Shown here piece by piece: positions 27,673 through 36,799 of a stretch of 64,000 nt of DNA (positions are counted from its first letter, which is position 1; each line of letters begins with the position of its first letter). This DNA is from Clostridiaceae bacterium (GTDB taxonomy: Bacteria; Bacillota; Clostridia; DSM-8532): positions 1 through 64,000 of the forward strand of contig JAAYKJ010000004.1 of NCBI GenBank assembly GCA_012522505.1, in the 5' to 3' direction. The notes under the pieces are model-generated. The model worked only from the letters and a program-made list of their open reading frames with translations, made no database searches and was not told where the DNA came from. The position numbers were made by a program, and so were the translations under genes.

Positions 27673-27954
27673 AATCATCCCCCTTTTCCTTTGCTATGAT
27701 CCCTGTCAGGTATCATAGGTTTATCATCGTTAAGTAAACCTTTTATTAATATTTATAGCCATTTCCATCTGTTCCTCTTCAGGCTCCTTCTGACGCTTGT
27801 AGCGAGTCTAAAAATAATCTGACTGCTCGCTGATGCATCCAAAGTGCGAAGATTTTATCTGCTTAAAGTCTTCTCTTGTAATAAACTTCCCAGCTTGTGT
27901 TCTTTATAAACAAAATTACCCGATATTTGATTCAAGGTATTTTTTGTCGCGAAC

Positions 27955-29226
27955 CTATGCCGTCATCAGCTTTATTGTCTTTCTCGTAATGACAGTATCT
28001 TTAATATATTCTATATCGTCATTCTTTAAATGTTTCTTAAAATCTTCCTTGTCTTGCTTATACTTTTCGGCTGTTTCAGCAATCTCCTCTTCTATCTCTT
28101 CCTCGGTTGCTTCTACTTTTTCTTCGGCGGTAATCTTCTCGAGGACAAGCTGTGTCTTTACATCCTGCAATGCCTTATCCCTATACTCATTTCGAAGCGT
28201 TGTTTCATCCGTTCTCATAATATCCAGATAACCCTGAAGATCCATGCCCTGGTATCGCAGCGACATTTCCAGTCTACGCAGAATATTATCCAGCTGATGC
28301 TCCACCATTACATCGGGGATTTCAATCTCAGCATTTTCAACCGCTTTTTGAATAATCTCATTTTCATAGTTTCTGTCCGCGGTTTCCTGGGCTTCTTTTT
28401 CCATCTTTGATTTTAAATCAGCCTTGTACTCGTCAAGGGTATCAAATTCACTGACATCCTGAGCAAATTCATCATCCAGCTTGGGAAGCTCTTTATATTT
28501 GATCTCATTGATGGTAACTTTAAAGAGTGCTTCTTTACCTTTCAACGTATCGCTGTGATAATCTTCAGGGAATGTAACATTTACATCGACCTGCTGTCCT
28601 TTGTTGGCCCCAACAAGTTGCTCTTCAAAACCGGGTATAAAGGTACCTGAACCAACAACAAGTGTATACCCCTTCGATGAACCGCCCTCAAAAGGTTCTC
28701 CGTCAACAAAGCCCTCGAAATCAATGTTCAGCGTATCCTGCTGTTGAACGGGTCTGTCTTCGATAGTGATTAACCGGGCGTTCATGTCCTGTATTCTTTC
28801 AAGCTCTTTTTGAACATCTTCATCGGTAATATTAACAGGCGTTTTCTCTATCTGAAAACCCTTATATTGCCCTAATTTTACTTCTGGTTTCACCGTAACC
28901 GTTGCGGTAAATATTAAGTTTTGATCTCTGCCTATTTGCTCAATGTCAAGTTCCGGTCGATCAACAGGTATAACATTGTTTTCCTCCAAGGCCTTTTCAT
29001 AAGCTTCCGGGCAGGCTAAGTTGAACGCATCTTCGTAAAAAACACCTTCACCATAATATCTTTCTATAATACTCATCGGAGCTTTGCCTTTTCTGAAGCC
29101 GGGAATGCTATAGCGTCCTTTGTTCTTTAGATATGCCTTTCTAAGGCTCTCGTTAAAAACATCGGCATCAAGTTCAATCGTTAATTTTACGACATTTGTT
29201 TCTACAGTTTCTGCTTTTGATTTCAT
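27955..29226 (-). CDS. tig: trigger factor
   Basis: A 423-residue ribosome-associated chaperone and prolyl isomerase. It has the N-terminal ribosome-binding signature PGFRKGKAP near residue 44, the FKBP-type domain near 155-240 (LNIDFEGFVDGEPFEGG, SGTFIPGFEEQL), and a long helical C-terminal domain rich in Glu and Lys. An AGGAGG RBS precedes the ATG. It is 280 bp upstream of clpP in the same direction; that gap holds imperfect palindromes but no gene. Confidence 0.97.
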   Translation of the reverse strand: MKSKAETVETNVVKLTIELDADVFNESLRKAYLKNKGRYSIPGFRKGKAPMSIIERYYGEGVFYEDAFNLACPEAYEKALEENNVIPVDRPELDIEQIGRDQNLIFTATVTVKPEVKLGQYKGFQIEKTPVNITDEDVQKELERIQDMNARLITIEDRPVQQQDTLNIDFEGFVDGEPFEGGSSKGYTLVVGSGTFIPGFEEQLVGANKGQQVDVNVTFPEDYHSDTLKGKEALFKVTINEIKYKELPKLDDEFAQDVSEFDTLDEYKADLKSKMEKEAQETADRNYENEIIQKAVENAEIEIPDVMVEHQLDNILRRLEMSLRYQGMDLQGYLDIMRTDETTLRNEYRDKALQDVKTQLVLEKITAEEKVEATEEEIEEEIAETAEKYKQDKEDFKKHLKNDDIEYIKDTVITRKTIKLMTA

Positions 29227-29342
29227 TATCGATAGTCCTCCTGGGTATCCTAATAAATATGTTAAACAGCTTTTTAAGTTCTTTGCAAATATTTCTTATT
29301 TGCTATGTGTCTAAGTATGTAAGCAATTTTTCAACATAAAAT

Positions 29343-29366
29343 AAAAAAAGTCTCTAAATAAGACCT
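29343..29366 (-). terminator. weak intrinsic terminator upstream of tig
   Basis: On the minus strand AGGTCT and AGACTT pair (one wobble) around TATTTAG, followed by seven T. It would stop read-through from the SRP RNA side. Confidence 0.4.
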
Positions 29367-29371
29367 GAAAG

Positions 29372-29786
29372 CCTTTATGATTATAACATACTAAATTGTC
29401 ATTGCCAATACAAGCTTTTTATTATGGGTAATTTTTGCAACTATCCGCATACCCCTTGCTTGCTCGGGCCTTTGACCAAATTTGTTTCGCATTTTTGGCT
29501 CCGGTTTGTATCAATGTCACCCTGTTACGTGGGATATATTTACAGGAAATGACACCTCTTCGTATTGGATTTCGTATGTGATTTTATATTATTTTTTGCT
29601 CAAATTACCCTTACTATCCCCAGTATCTCCATCAGGAATGCTTTTGTTGCGTACACACCAAACTTGTTATATGTTGTTAAGAATCATTTCCCTCAGACGA
29701 ATATCTTCGACAGCTATCACTTCTTCATCGTCAAGCATATCGTAAAGGCATAACACAATCACCGGTTATTGAAGAAATGTCATATA
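29372..29786. other. intergenic stretch between tig and the SRP RNA
   Basis: About 415 bp without a supported gene. The minus strand shows a short coding-like tail near 29670-29755 (LDDEEVIAVEDIRLREM then stop) with no start or RBS, which may be a gene remnant. Confidence 0.35.
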
Positions 29787-29834
29787 CAAAAAACCTGTTA
29801 ACAGGGCTTATTGACAAGCCTGTATAAACAGGTT
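29787..29834 (-). terminator. terminator of the SRP RNA
   Basis: On the minus strand AACCTGTT and AACAGGTT enclose an inner ACAGGCTT/AAGCCCTGT hairpin, followed by seven T. It lies 16 bp after the SRP RNA 3' end. Confidence 0.85.
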
Positions 29835-29850
29835 TTTCAGCAAAAATAAA

Positions 29851-30119
29851 ATCGTGCACCTGCCGTCGACAGTACAACTACAGACGGTACATTGACAGAA
29901 GGCTCGGATCAGGCACCCCTGCGGCACATCCAGATAACTGCTTACCGCTGCTTCCTTCCGGACCTGACGGGGTTCACAGCCTTGAATTGCGCAAGACCAA
30001 ATCTTCATTGTCTTCTTATCAAGGCCCTGATTCTACAGTTATACGCCTTGGGCAGGAATTCAACCCCGCTATAGCGGGTTGCGGGTACAGGGCACCGCTA
30101 CCTCCCCATCTAGCACGAT
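29851..30119 (-). ncRNA. ffs: signal recognition particle RNA, long Alu-containing form
   Basis: The apical domain contains the diagnostic GTCAGGTCCGGAAGGAAGCA (with GGTAAGCAG after it), the binding site of Ffh. The 5' part (GGGGAGGTAGCGGTGCCCTG and a CCCGC/GCGGG hairpin) is the Alu domain typical of Bacillus and Clostridia. The two ends pair (ATCGTGC with GCACGAT). The ~269-nt length matches the Firmicutes long SRP RNA of about 270 nt. The boundaries are estimated from this end pairing. Confidence 0.95.
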
Positions 30120-30229
30120 GAATCCATTATACTTGATCCGCTGTCAGGTTTCAAGTGGAAATCGGTGCTATCTACGAACACGTATTTATCACCGTTGGTT
30201 ATTCAAAGGAACAGTGAAACGAAAACAAA

Positions 30230-30290
30230 TTATCCCCCGCCCTCGCTCTCACAATTGTGAGTCATCCAGCCAGGAGGGGGACACCTTTTT
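30230..30290. other. GC-rich hairpin with perfect 14-bp palindrome
   Basis: CTCACAATTGTGAG (30248-30261) is a perfect palindrome flanked by CCCCC and GGGGG tracts that can extend the stem. It lies just downstream of spoVT and may be its terminator, although no long T-run follows. The minus strand reads GGGCGGGGGATAA, also present in the hairpin element at 58387-58485. Confidence 0.4.
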
Positions 30291-30311
30291 CATTTGCTGT
30301 TATCCCGTTTA

Positions 30312-30863
30312 TTATTGTTCCATATGCTTTCCTAAAAATGTTGCTGCGGATTGGGCAAGCTTCGTCTCTACATCTCCCATTTTAGACTTTGGATCCATTG
30401 ATAGAAACATGACAGCCCCTATCGGATCACCTTCAGAAATAATGGGAGAAATAACTTGCGACGTGTATTTCTCTTCGTTGTCATCATTCAAGATGGTTAC
30501 TTTCGCTGAATCAGAAGATGGTGCCACAAATATATTTTTCGATTCCATTATTTTTTCAAGCTCATTACTCAATTGCTTCTCGAGAAATTCTTTTTTGGAT
30601 GCACCGGATACTGCGATGATGGAGTCTCGATCTGCCACACATATGATATGACCACTGGTGTTATGCAAAGATTCGGCATATTCCGTTGCAAAATCGCCTA
30701 ATTCACCAATTGGTGAGTATTTCTTAAGAATAACCTCTCCTTCACGGTCAGTAAATATTTCTAATGGATCTCCTTCCCGAATACGCAGTGTTCGTCTGAT
30801 TTCCTTTGGAATTACCACACGTCCCAAATCATCAATTCGTCTAACGATGCCTGTTGCTTTCAA
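30312..30863 (-). CDS. spoVT: stage V sporulation protein T
   Basis: A 183-residue forespore regulator. The N-terminal AbrB-type swapped-hairpin DNA-binding domain (ATGIVRRIDDLGRVVIPKEI) is almost identical to B. subtilis SpoVT; residues about 55-180 form a GAF-like domain. SpoVT modulates sigma-G genes. The start is the TTG at 30863 (MKATGIV), 9 nt after GGAGG, as the homologous N-terminus requires; a TTG two codons upstream is too close to the RBS. A consensus sigma-G promoter lies 42 bp upstream. Confidence 0.96.
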   Translation of the reverse strand: MKATGIVRRIDDLGRVVIPKEIRRTLRIREGDPLEIFTDREGEVILKKYSPIGELGDFATEYAESLHNTSGHIICVADRDSIIAVSGASKKEFLEKQLSNELEKIMESKNIFVAPSSDSAKVTILNDDNEEKYTSQVISPIISEGDPIGAVMFLSMDPKSKMGDVETKLAQSAATFLGKHMEQ

Positions 30864-30904
30864 AGTCAAATACCTCCTTTCAACCTAAAGAAATCTTTCG
30901 TTCT

Positions 30905-30935
30905 TATTATGATTTGTTCCTGTTGTTTTTATGCA
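30905..30935 (-). promoter_or_regulatory. sigma-G promoter of spoVT
   Basis: On the minus strand TGCATA and CATAATA are 18 bp apart. Both match the forespore sigma-G consensus (TGHATR, CATWHTA). B. subtilis spoVT is also sigma-G dependent. Confidence 0.75.
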
Positions 30936-31001
30936 AACATACCAATATAAAAGTTTTCAGCCAGATGGTGGTTTGTATGAAGCAAATGATTGCGGATATA
31001 C

Positions 31002-31032
31002 AAAAAAGTCTGCTCAAATTGCAGACTTTTTA
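31002..31032 (-). terminator. intrinsic terminator
   Basis: AAAAAGTCTGC and GCAGACTTTTT form an 11-bp stem around a 7-nt loop, with T-runs in both directions. It closes the prsA-like transcript before spoVT. Confidence 0.85.
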
Positions 31033-31141
31033 TTACAACGGTTCTTAGCATACAGTTTTAAGGTTTTTATAATCGTAGTTTGTTTGCATAACGTTCATAC
31101 CATAGCCACGCGCCTATCACGGGCATGAACAATTCCCATTA

Positions 31142-32185
31142 TTACTGAAAGCTCTTTTGTGTTATTCGAAACAGTACTTTTTCATTTTTAACCAGATTTA
31201 AGCTCGGATCCTTGTTCCATTCCTGAACCTGATTATAATAAAGTTCATTCAGTTTCCGAGACTTTATCGTGTTCTTTATCTGTTCCTCTTTATCGTCAAA
31301 GGTCGTTTTATTTTCGAGCTTAACAATATGATAACCATACTGGCTTTCAATCATTTCAAATTCACCGGGTTCTGAACTAAAAGCCCAGTCGCTAAATACC
31401 CATAGATATTTTTGAGTATTCGACTGAGCGTAAGTAAATGTATATAAACCTTCGCTATCTTTAGATAAAGCATCCTCTGAGTATTCTCTGATTAAAGCAG
31501 TAATATCTTCCCCTTGCCTGAGCTGTTCCAGTAAACCATTGGCGTATTGCCTTTTCTCCTGTTTCTGCGTATCGGTTAAGCCTTCTTGCTCTGTTGAGAT
31601 AAACAAATGGCTTACGGTTACTTCATCAATAGCATCCCTGTTGTGCTGATAATATGATGCAGCTTCCTGTTCGGTAACAGTTACAGCATCATGGTTGTTT
31701 TCTATAAAGTCGTGCGCCAAGCGGTTTACAATCTCGGATTTCAGCATCATATCCTTGAACTGAGCCAGTGTGAGGCCCAGATCATTTTTTACATAATTCG
31801 CTATCTCCTTGTTTTGCATGGACGCATTCAGATTTTCCAGTATTTCTTTTCTTTCCTTGCCCGATAACTTTATATTGCTCTGTTCTGCTTTTATCAGCTG
31901 TATTTTAAACTCTTTTGCATTTTCAAGGGCTTGATTCATGACAATTGTTTTTGGATCATCACCATCGACAGGCGTAACCCACAGCGCATGAATGTCCTGC
32001 TGGGTGTTCACGCCCGCTTGCCTTTGAGTGTCAATTTTCTGTGCACGCAGGAAAAAAATGTACTCATGGTTGACGATCTTTTGGTTTCCAACCTTTGCAA
32101 CATAGCTCTGTGATTCCCATATAAAATAGCCTACCCCTGCTAAAGCTACCACTACAACGAGTACAATGGTTAAAATTCGCTTCAT
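31142..32185 (-). CDS. membrane-anchored peptidyl-prolyl isomerase (PrsA/SurA-like)
   Basis: A 347-residue exported foldase. An N-terminal hydrophobic anchor (residues 4-24) lacks a lipobox Cys, so unlike B. subtilis PrsA it is probably a transmembrane-anchored protein. Residues about 25-185 form a SurA-N-like helical chaperone region, and about 190-300 a parvulin domain with VSHLFIST, SEDALSKDSEG and ESQYGYHIVKL. It sits between mfd and spoVT, a place where clostridial genomes often carry a foldase gene. It probably assists folding of secreted proteins outside the membrane. Confidence 0.88.
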   Translation of the reverse strand: MKRILTIVLVVVVALAGVGYFIWESQSYVAKVGNQKIVNHEYIFFLRAQKIDTQRQAGVNTQQDIHALWVTPVDGDDPKTIVMNQALENAKEFKIQLIKAEQSNIKLSGKERKEILENLNASMQNKEIANYVKNDLGLTLAQFKDMMLKSEIVNRLAHDFIENNHDAVTVTEQEAASYYQHNRDAIDEVTVSHLFISTEQEGLTDTQKQEKRQYANGLLEQLRQGEDITALIREYSEDALSKDSEGLYTFTYAQSNTQKYLWVFSDWAFSSEPGEFEMIESQYGYHIVKLENKTTFDDKEEQIKNTIKSRKLNELYYNQVQEWNKDPSLNLVKNEKVLFRITQKSFQ

Positions 32186-32290
32186 TTACACCAATCCTTA
32201 ATGGTCCTGACGGATCATTATCCACGTCTGCTGTATAATTGGAATTATTACTTGTATGTTTGCTATTCGAGACAATTTAATTATAATCAA

Positions 32291-35200
32291 TTATTCTATT
32301 AACTGCAATTTTTGAATCTGCTGTAATAAAATCTTAATATTGTCAAGGGATTCTTTTGCGCCCAACCCTTTCGTTTTATATGAAAGATATGGCGTCTTTC
32401 CAGCTGAAAAAAGCAATTTGCCCTTCTCCTCCTGTACCAGTTTGGACAAGGCGGGCAGGGGCAAGGTAACCTTATCTCTGAAATACATAAGCACCATATC
32501 GTTCTTTTGTTTTATCATGTGGAACCCACAAGCACCTGCCATTTTTCTAATCAGTGCAATTTCAACCAAATTAGCGGCAGGCTCAGGAATATTTCCGTAC
32601 CGGTCTATCAGTTCATCATAAACATCGCTGGCATCCTCATCGGTTTTCATAGCGGCGATGGTTTTATACATGTCCAGTCTTGCCTTTTCATCCGGAATGT
32701 ATTCTTTATCGAGATAGGCATCCAGCTTGAACTCGATGACGACTTCACTGGCATCAGTCTGAACGGGCTGCCCTTTCAATTCCCTGACTGTTTCTTCAAG
32801 AAGCTTTACATACGTATCATAGCCAACAGATTCCATGTGGCCATGCTGCTCCGGTCCAAGCAGGTTTCCCGCTCCCCTGATCTGAAGGTCGCGCATCGCA
32901 ATTTTAAACCCTGAACCAAATTCAGTAAATTCCCGAATAGCCTTCAGACGTTTTTCAGCGACCTCATTCAAAACCTTGTCCTTGCGATAAGTCAAATAAG
33001 CATAAGCCAAACGGTTTGATCTTCCAACTCTCCCCCGCAATTGGTAAAGCTGAGCAAGCCCTAGTCTGTCGGCATCCTCAACGATAATTGTGTTTACATT
33101 TGGCATATCGATACCCGATTCAATAATTGTGGTACATACCAAAACATCAAACTCTCTGTTTATAAAGGACAGAATGACCTTTTCAAGCTGACGTTCGCTC
33201 ATCTGACCATGGGCATAGCCAACACCGATATCCGGTAAAAGCTCCTGTAGTCGGGCCGCTCTGGCTTGAATGCCTTTTACACGGTTAAACAGATAGAAAA
33301 CTTGGCCTTCCCTGGCAACTTCTCTTGTAATTCCATCTAAAACAACATCCTCCCTGTACTCCAAAACATACGTTTGAACAGGATACCGTTGTTCTGGCGG
33401 CTCTTCAATGGTGCTTATATCTCTTATTCCGGTTAGAGACATATGCAACGTTCTGGGGATCGGTGTGGCAGAAAGTGTTAGGATGTCTACCTTTGGATAC
33501 AGGCCTTTAATCTTCTCTTTCTGTTCTACTCCAAATCTTTGCTCTTCGTCAATGACTAAAAGCCCGAGATCCTTAAACCGGATGTCCTGATTGAAAAGCT
33601 TGTGGGTACCAACGATCACATCTATCTTTCCAGACTTCAAATCCTTTATGATTTTCTTTTGTTCGCTGCTCGTCCTGAACCTGCTTAACATATCCACCGT
33701 AACCGGGAATGGCTCGAAACGTTTCTTGAAGTTCTCATAATGCTGGGATGCCAAAACCGTCGTCGGTACAAGGAAAGCAGACTGCTTTCCATCCATGGCC
33801 GCTTTAAAAACTGCCCGTAGCGCAACCTCCGTTTTACCATAACCCACATCACCACACAGCAATCGATCCATAATTCGTTTGGATTCCATGTCCTGTTTAA
33901 TCTCTTCGGTACATCGAAGCTGATCTTTTGTCTCTTCCCATGGGAAATGTTCTTCAAACTGTTTTTGCCATATGGTGTCAGCTGAAAAGGCAAACCCTTC
34001 CCTTGCAGACCGTTCGGCCTCCAAGCGGATCAGGCCCATCGCCAAATCTTTCAGCGCTTCTTTTACCCTCTTCTTTTCCTTTGACCATTCGGTGCCGCCC
34101 AGCTTATTCAGCTTCGGGCTTTTACCTTCGGTACCGATATACTTTTGAATAAGGTCCATCTGGGTGGTTGGTATATACAGAAGACCTCCGTCGCGATATT
34201 CCACCTTCAGGTATTCCCGTTTAACCCCTTCCACTTCCAGTGACTCAATACCAATATAATGCCCTATGCCATGTGTTTGATGAACCACATAATCTCCAGC
34301 CTGCAAGTCGGTGAAAACATTTATTTTCCGTCCATCCTTGAATTGCTGATGGGCTTTCGTTCTTTTCTTTGCCCCGATATCACTCTCGCTAACAACCGCC
34401 CACTTGATTTCCGGATAGATAAAACCATTTTCCAAAAGCCCCTGCCGGATAACTACACAGGGGAAATCATCCGCCGGATATTGTTTATATACACGGATAC
34501 CGTCATCGGACAATAGCTGGTAAAGCCCTTCTACCCTTTGATCTGTAGCTGCCATCATCGTGATAAGATATCCTTGTTTCAGCCACAGATGAAGGTCTTT
34601 TTTCAGTTCCTCAAGATACCCCTGATAGGATTCCACGTTTTTACCCTGCAACGGGACATTTCTATAGATGTCCGTCAGGCTTCTTCCTTCATCCAGACTG
34701 TTCAAATGGACAACCTGCCGTCCGTCAAGTAGTCTGGGCAAATCTTGCGGATCGAAGTACATCGAATATGAACCAGACAGAAGCATTCCCTTTTCCATAA
34801 GAATCTCACATTGTCTGTAATGCTCCTCGACAACATTGGAAAGACGGCTTCGCATACGGCTTACATCTTCCACGAGTACAATTGCTTTGCGATCAATATA
34901 ATGAAAAATAGAGGTTTTTTCCTGATAAAAATACGGAATAAACTTATCAATCCCAGCAAAATGATGGGCATTTTGCAGTTGTTCAATATATCGTTCGAAG
35001 TTCTTGTTGAAGGTCTCGGCAAGTTCTCTGTCCTTCAGTTTTGAAAGAATCTCAGACAACTCTGACTGGACTAGTTCTGCAGTATCTTCAGCACGCTTCT
35101 TCCCAATAATAAACTCATTTGCTGGTAGCACGACAACGCTGTCGATTCTTTCGAAAGATCTCTGATTTTCCACATCAAAATACCGTATCGAATCAATTTC

Positions 35201-35785
35201 AATATCAAAAAGTTCAATTCGTACAGGTTTGGTCAGCTGCACCGGAAAAATATCCAGGATGCCGCCTCTAACAGAAAACTGTCCGGGCCCTTCCACCTGC
35301 ACTTCCCGTTCATACCCCATGTCCACCAGGTGTGAAATAACCTGCTCCGGTTTGATGCTATCCCCCATAGCAAAGGTGAGCGGAAGCATTTGAAATTCGT
35401 CAGGTGGCATAAAGTAGTCCAATAAGGATTCGCAGGATAGAATCATGATAGAATAGTCATATGAAAGAAGGCGATGAAGTCCTTCTATGCGTTGAAAGGC
35501 CTGATCATGGCTCTTGGCCTCCACATCATATAACATTTTATCCCTGAAAGGAAAATAAAGTGCTCCTTCCTGGAACAGGTTCTGGAAGTTTCGATAGGCT
35601 TTCCTGGCCTGTAAATCATTTGCAGCTACATATATAGCTTTTTTACCTGATTTTGATGCAATCGCATGTACAAGATGATGCCTCTGAGTATCAGCCAGAC
35701 CATTGATGGCGATAGAGTACCCTTTTTCCACATCGATTTGTATTTTCTGTATTTCTTCCCATTTTTCCCATCGCTGGTTATTCAT
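32291..35785 (-). CDS. mfd: transcription-repair coupling factor
   Basis: A 1164-residue ATP-dependent translocase that removes stalled RNA polymerase and recruits UvrA. In order: a UvrB-like N-terminal module (residues 1-~350), a CarD-like RNA-polymerase interaction domain near 480-545 (GDYVVHQTHGIGHYIG), RecG-like motor domains with Walker A CGDVGYGKTE near 620 and LVIDEEQRFGVEQ near 725, and a C-terminal TRCF domain. The start at 35785 (GGAG, 6 nt spacing) avoids the ~100-nt overlap with pth that the open frame would give. Confidence 0.97.
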   Translation of the reverse strand: MNNQRWEKWEEIQKIQIDVEKGYSIAINGLADTQRHHLVHAIASKSGKKAIYVAANDLQARKAYRNFQNLFQEGALYFPFRDKMLYDVEAKSHDQAFQRIEGLHRLLSYDYSIMILSCESLLDYFMPPDEFQMLPLTFAMGDSIKPEQVISHLVDMGYEREVQVEGPGQFSVRGGILDIFPVQLTKPVRIELFDIEIDSIRYFDVENQRSFERIDSVVVLPANEFIIGKKRAEDTAELVQSELSEILSKLKDRELAETFNKNFERYIEQLQNAHHFAGIDKFIPYFYQEKTSIFHYIDRKAIVLVEDVSRMRSRLSNVVEEHYRQCEILMEKGMLLSGSYSMYFDPQDLPRLLDGRQVVHLNSLDEGRSLTDIYRNVPLQGKNVESYQGYLEELKKDLHLWLKQGYLITMMAATDQRVEGLYQLLSDDGIRVYKQYPADDFPCVVIRQGLLENGFIYPEIKWAVVSESDIGAKKRTKAHQQFKDGRKINVFTDLQAGDYVVHQTHGIGHYIGIESLEVEGVKREYLKVEYRDGGLLYIPTTQMDLIQKYIGTEGKSPKLNKLGGTEWSKEKKRVKEALKDLAMGLIRLEAERSAREGFAFSADTIWQKQFEEHFPWEETKDQLRCTEEIKQDMESKRIMDRLLCGDVGYGKTEVALRAVFKAAMDGKQSAFLVPTTVLASQHYENFKKRFEPFPVTVDMLSRFRTSSEQKKIIKDLKSGKIDVIVGTHKLFNQDIRFKDLGLLVIDEEQRFGVEQKEKIKGLYPKVDILTLSATPIPRTLHMSLTGIRDISTIEEPPEQRYPVQTYVLEYREDVVLDGITREVAREGQVFYLFNRVKGIQARAARLQELLPDIGVGYAHGQMSERQLEKVILSFINREFDVLVCTTIIESGIDMPNVNTIIVEDADRLGLAQLYQLRGRVGRSNRLAYAYLTYRKDKVLNEVAEKRLKAIREFTEFGSGFKIAMRDLQIRGAGNLLGPEQHGHMESVGYDTYVKLLEETVRELKGQPVQTDASEVVIEFKLDAYLDKEYIPDEKARLDMYKTIAAMKTDEDASDVYDELIDRYGNIPEPAANLVEIALIRKMAGACGFHMIKQKNDMVLMYFRDKVTLPLPALSKLVQEEKGKLLFSAGKTPYLSYKTKGLGAKESLDNIKILLQQIQKLQLIE

Positions 35786-35804
35786 CGTTCGCTCCATGTT
35801 ATTT

Positions 35805-36383
35805 TTAGGAGATATTCTTTTTTGCATCATTGTATTTTCCCATAGCCGATTCAATTCCTGCAACCATGATTTCTCCAACTGCCCCTGATATATTTTCAAT
35901 TGCTTCACTAATTACTTTCTGCTCGTCCAGACTGAACTTTCCCAGCACATACGAGACCAGATCATAATGGGGCTCTGGTCTGCCCACTCCGATACGGATT
36001 CGTGGAAACTTTTCGGTGCCCAGGTGATACAAAATAGAGCGCATGCCATTATGCGTACCAGCGCCCCCCTGCATTCGAATACGGACTGCACCGGTTTCCA
36101 GATCAATGTCGTCGTATATTACAATTAGCTTCTGTGGTTCAAGCTTAAAAAAATCCAAGACTGCTTTTATCGACTCGCCGCTGTTGTTCATATATGTTTG
36201 CGGTTTCACCAGGAGGACTTTTTCACCCTGAATAATACCCTCCCCTACAAGGGCTTTAAATTTTGCCTTTGTTGTTGGAATACGGTAAAGAGCTGATAGA
36301 TAATTGATCGCTTCAAAGCCTACGTTATGTCTGGTCCTGTCATACTCCCCGCCTGGGTTCCCAAGGCCTGCCAAAACGAACAT
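35805..36383 (-). CDS. pth: peptidyl-tRNA hydrolase
   Basis: This enzyme cleaves peptidyl-tRNA released by abortive translation. The 192-residue protein has Asn9, His19 and the Asp equivalent near 92 in the conserved segments GLGNPGGEYDRTRHNVGF, KPQTYMNNSGE and IVIYDDIDLETG. The ATG at 36383 follows AGGAGG; the open frame runs 29 codons upstream without conservation. It ends 19 bp before mfd, the standard prs-pth-mfd order. Confidence 0.96.
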   Translation of the reverse strand: MFVLAGLGNPGGEYDRTRHNVGFEAINYLSALYRIPTTKAKFKALVGEGIIQGEKVLLVKPQTYMNNSGESIKAVLDFFKLEPQKLIVIYDDIDLETGAVRIRMQGGAGTHNGMRSILYHLGTEKFPRIRIGVGRPEPHYDLVSYVLGKFSLDEQKVISEAIENISGAVGEIMVAGIESAMGKYNDAKKNIS

Positions 36384-36451
36384 GACGGTTCCTCCTTGTC
36401 TGTTTGTGAAAATAAAAACCCTAACCCAATATATAGTTTCAGTATATACAG

Positions 36452-36480
36452 AAAAAGTCTGCTTCATCAAGCAAACTTTT
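36452..36480. terminator. hairpin between prs and pth
   Basis: On the minus strand AAAAGTTTGCTT and AAGCAGACTTTTT pair with one mismatch around GATG and end in five T. It may end the prs transcript, so pth and mfd probably have their own promoter. Confidence 0.6.
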
Positions 36481-36564
36481 CATTCCCCAGCCAGCATCTG
36501 TTTCGAACCGAAGGAGCATTGCTCGATCCTGGTCCTATTGGAACAGCAGAACCACCATAGCAGC

Positions 36565-36612
36565 TTTATCAAATTCCCGAAGACCCATGCCTCCAGCGGC
36601 GGGGGACAAACC
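36565..36612 (+). repeat. IS200/IS605-end-like hairpin element, short copy (R3)
   Basis: It begins with TTATCAAATTCCCGAAGACC and ends with GGGGGACAAACC, as do the longer copies at 39347-39450 and 58387-58485, but the ~55-nt middle is missing. CCCATGCC pairs with GGCGGGGG around TCCAGC. The rest of the 36384-36799 gap shows no gene. Confidence 0.5.
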
Positions 36613-36799
36613 GATTTCTGCTTCAGTGGTGGGTGCAATCCCCGGCTGATGGCCATTCGATAAAATGCTCGCAGCGCGTTGCACACAACCCGAGCAAGGA
36701 AGGCGCTTTCTTTTGGCGCACAATTCGCGCAAGCGCTCGTTGAAACAGCTCAGCTATCAGACTTTACTGCCTTCAGAATCCGCCGTGTTTTTGAAATTC

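Noticed and set aside
29670-29755. Coding-like tail LDDEEVIAVEDIRLREM on the minus strand
   Set aside because: Only ~30 codons with no start or RBS; cannot be told from chance or a remnant.
29808-30651. Several frames on both strands over the SRP RNA and the spoVT 3' region
   Set aside because: They coincide with the structured SRP RNA or are antisense to spoVT.
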